From NCBI GenBank assembly GCA_026197195.1, contig JAPHUG010000241.1, positions 1 through 5,152 of the forward strand: DNA of 5,152 nt, in the 5' to 3' direction. This DNA comes from Sedimenticola sp. (GTDB taxonomy: Bacteria; Pseudomonadota; Gammaproteobacteria; Chromatiales; Chromatiaceae). This document shows, piece after piece, positions 4,820-5,152 of the stretch. The first letter of the stretch is position 1. Each line of letters starts with the position of its first letter. The position numbers were made by a program, and so were the translations under genes. Under the pieces are notes generated by a model. It did no database searches. It worked only from the letters and a program-made list of their open reading frames with translations, and was not told the DNA's origin.

Positions 4820-5152
4820 ATGAGCGCACTTCTGGAGTTGCTACGTACAACATCTGCCCTCTCCGGCGGTAATGCCGCCTTTATTGAGGATCTTTACGAA
4901 CGTTATCTACAGGATCCCAATAGTGTCGATCCTGCATGGCGAAAACGTTTTGACAGCATCATCAAGGACTCTGCAAACGAGGCCCCTGATGTAGCCCATG
5001 GTCCTGTGAGATCAAACTTTGCACGACTGGCCCGGGAAAAGAGACCGGCCCAGAGGCAGGCCGCCGAAAGAATGTCGCCTGGCGCGGCAGAAAAGCAGGC
5101 CGCGGTGCTCAGGCTTATCAATGCCTGGCGTGTTCGAGGACATCAGTACGCC
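4820..5152 (+). CDS. sucA: 2-oxoglutarate dehydrogenase E1 component SucA (3' end missing)
   Basis: SucA is the thiamine-diphosphate-dependent E1 subunit of the 2-oxoglutarate dehydrogenase complex. It decarboxylates 2-oxoglutarate and passes the succinyl group to the lipoyl arm of SucB in the TCA cycle. The frame is open from ATG 4820 to the window edge, 111 codons of an expected 930 or so. The N-terminal E1 signature is clear: SGGNAAFIEDLYERYLQDPNSVDPAWRKRF (15-44), the peripheral segment thought to contact the E2 core. After a variable linker (48-90), EKQAAVLRLINAWRVRGHQYA (91-111) is the start of the catalytic region, normally continuing into LDPL. The Shine-Dalgarno is weak: only AGG at 4805-4807, 12 nt before the ATG. 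sucB and lpd would be expected downstream, outside the window. Confidence 0.95.
   Translation, partial: MSALLELLRTTSALSGGNAAFIEDLYERYLQDPNSVDPAWRKRFDSIIKDSANEAPDVAHGPVRSNFARLAREKRPAQRQAAERMSPGAAEKQAAVLRLINAWRVRGHQYA

Overview
The window reads as chromosomal DNA of a motile, aerobically respiring gammaproteobacterium. The grounds are the flgA-flgM-flgN order with a near-consensus sigma-28 promoter, the sucA N-terminus and the tRNA-Arg(CCU) sequence. The radical SAM plus two-glycosyltransferase cassette is a kind I associate loosely with marine or sulfur-oxidising lineages, but genus-level placement is not supportable from this sequence alone. No phage, transposase, CRISPR or plasmid genes are visible.

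Layout, left to right. (1) 3-1581, plus strand: the end of a flagellar cluster. It holds flgA (P-ring chaperone, 5' end cut by the window edge), then flgM (anti-sigma-28) and flgN (chaperone for the hook-filament junction proteins). A FliA-type promoter sits in the flgA-flgM gap, so flgMN can be transcribed by the sigma factor that FlgM itself inhibits. (2) 1587-3855, minus strand: a compact three-gene operon, transcribed from right to left. The order is an ArsS-like radical SAM/Cys-rich enzyme, a GT2-type glycosyltransferase (the TIGR04283 type), and a CofC/MobA-like nucleotidyl/glycosyltransferase (the TIGR04282 type). Both gene junctions are one-base stop/start overlaps (TGATG, TAATG). The operon meets flgN tail to tail with 5 bp between stop codons. 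(3) 4013-4089, plus strand: tRNA-Arg with anticodon CCT and encoded CCA, preceded by an extended -10 promoter with a GC-rich discriminator. (4) 4210-4554, minus strand: a 114-residue protein I do not recognise. (5) 4555-4819: a divergent regulatory region with several dyads and three copies of a TTGTGYGATT-like motif. (6) 4820-5152, plus strand: the first 111 codons of sucA (2-oxoglutarate dehydrogenase E1), cut by the window edge.

The least characterised parts are the radical SAM/transferase operon, whose product is plausibly an arsenosugar-like or related modified metabolite, the small protein divergent from sucA, and the dyad-rich sucA upstream region. Everything else is standard housekeeping or flagellar content.
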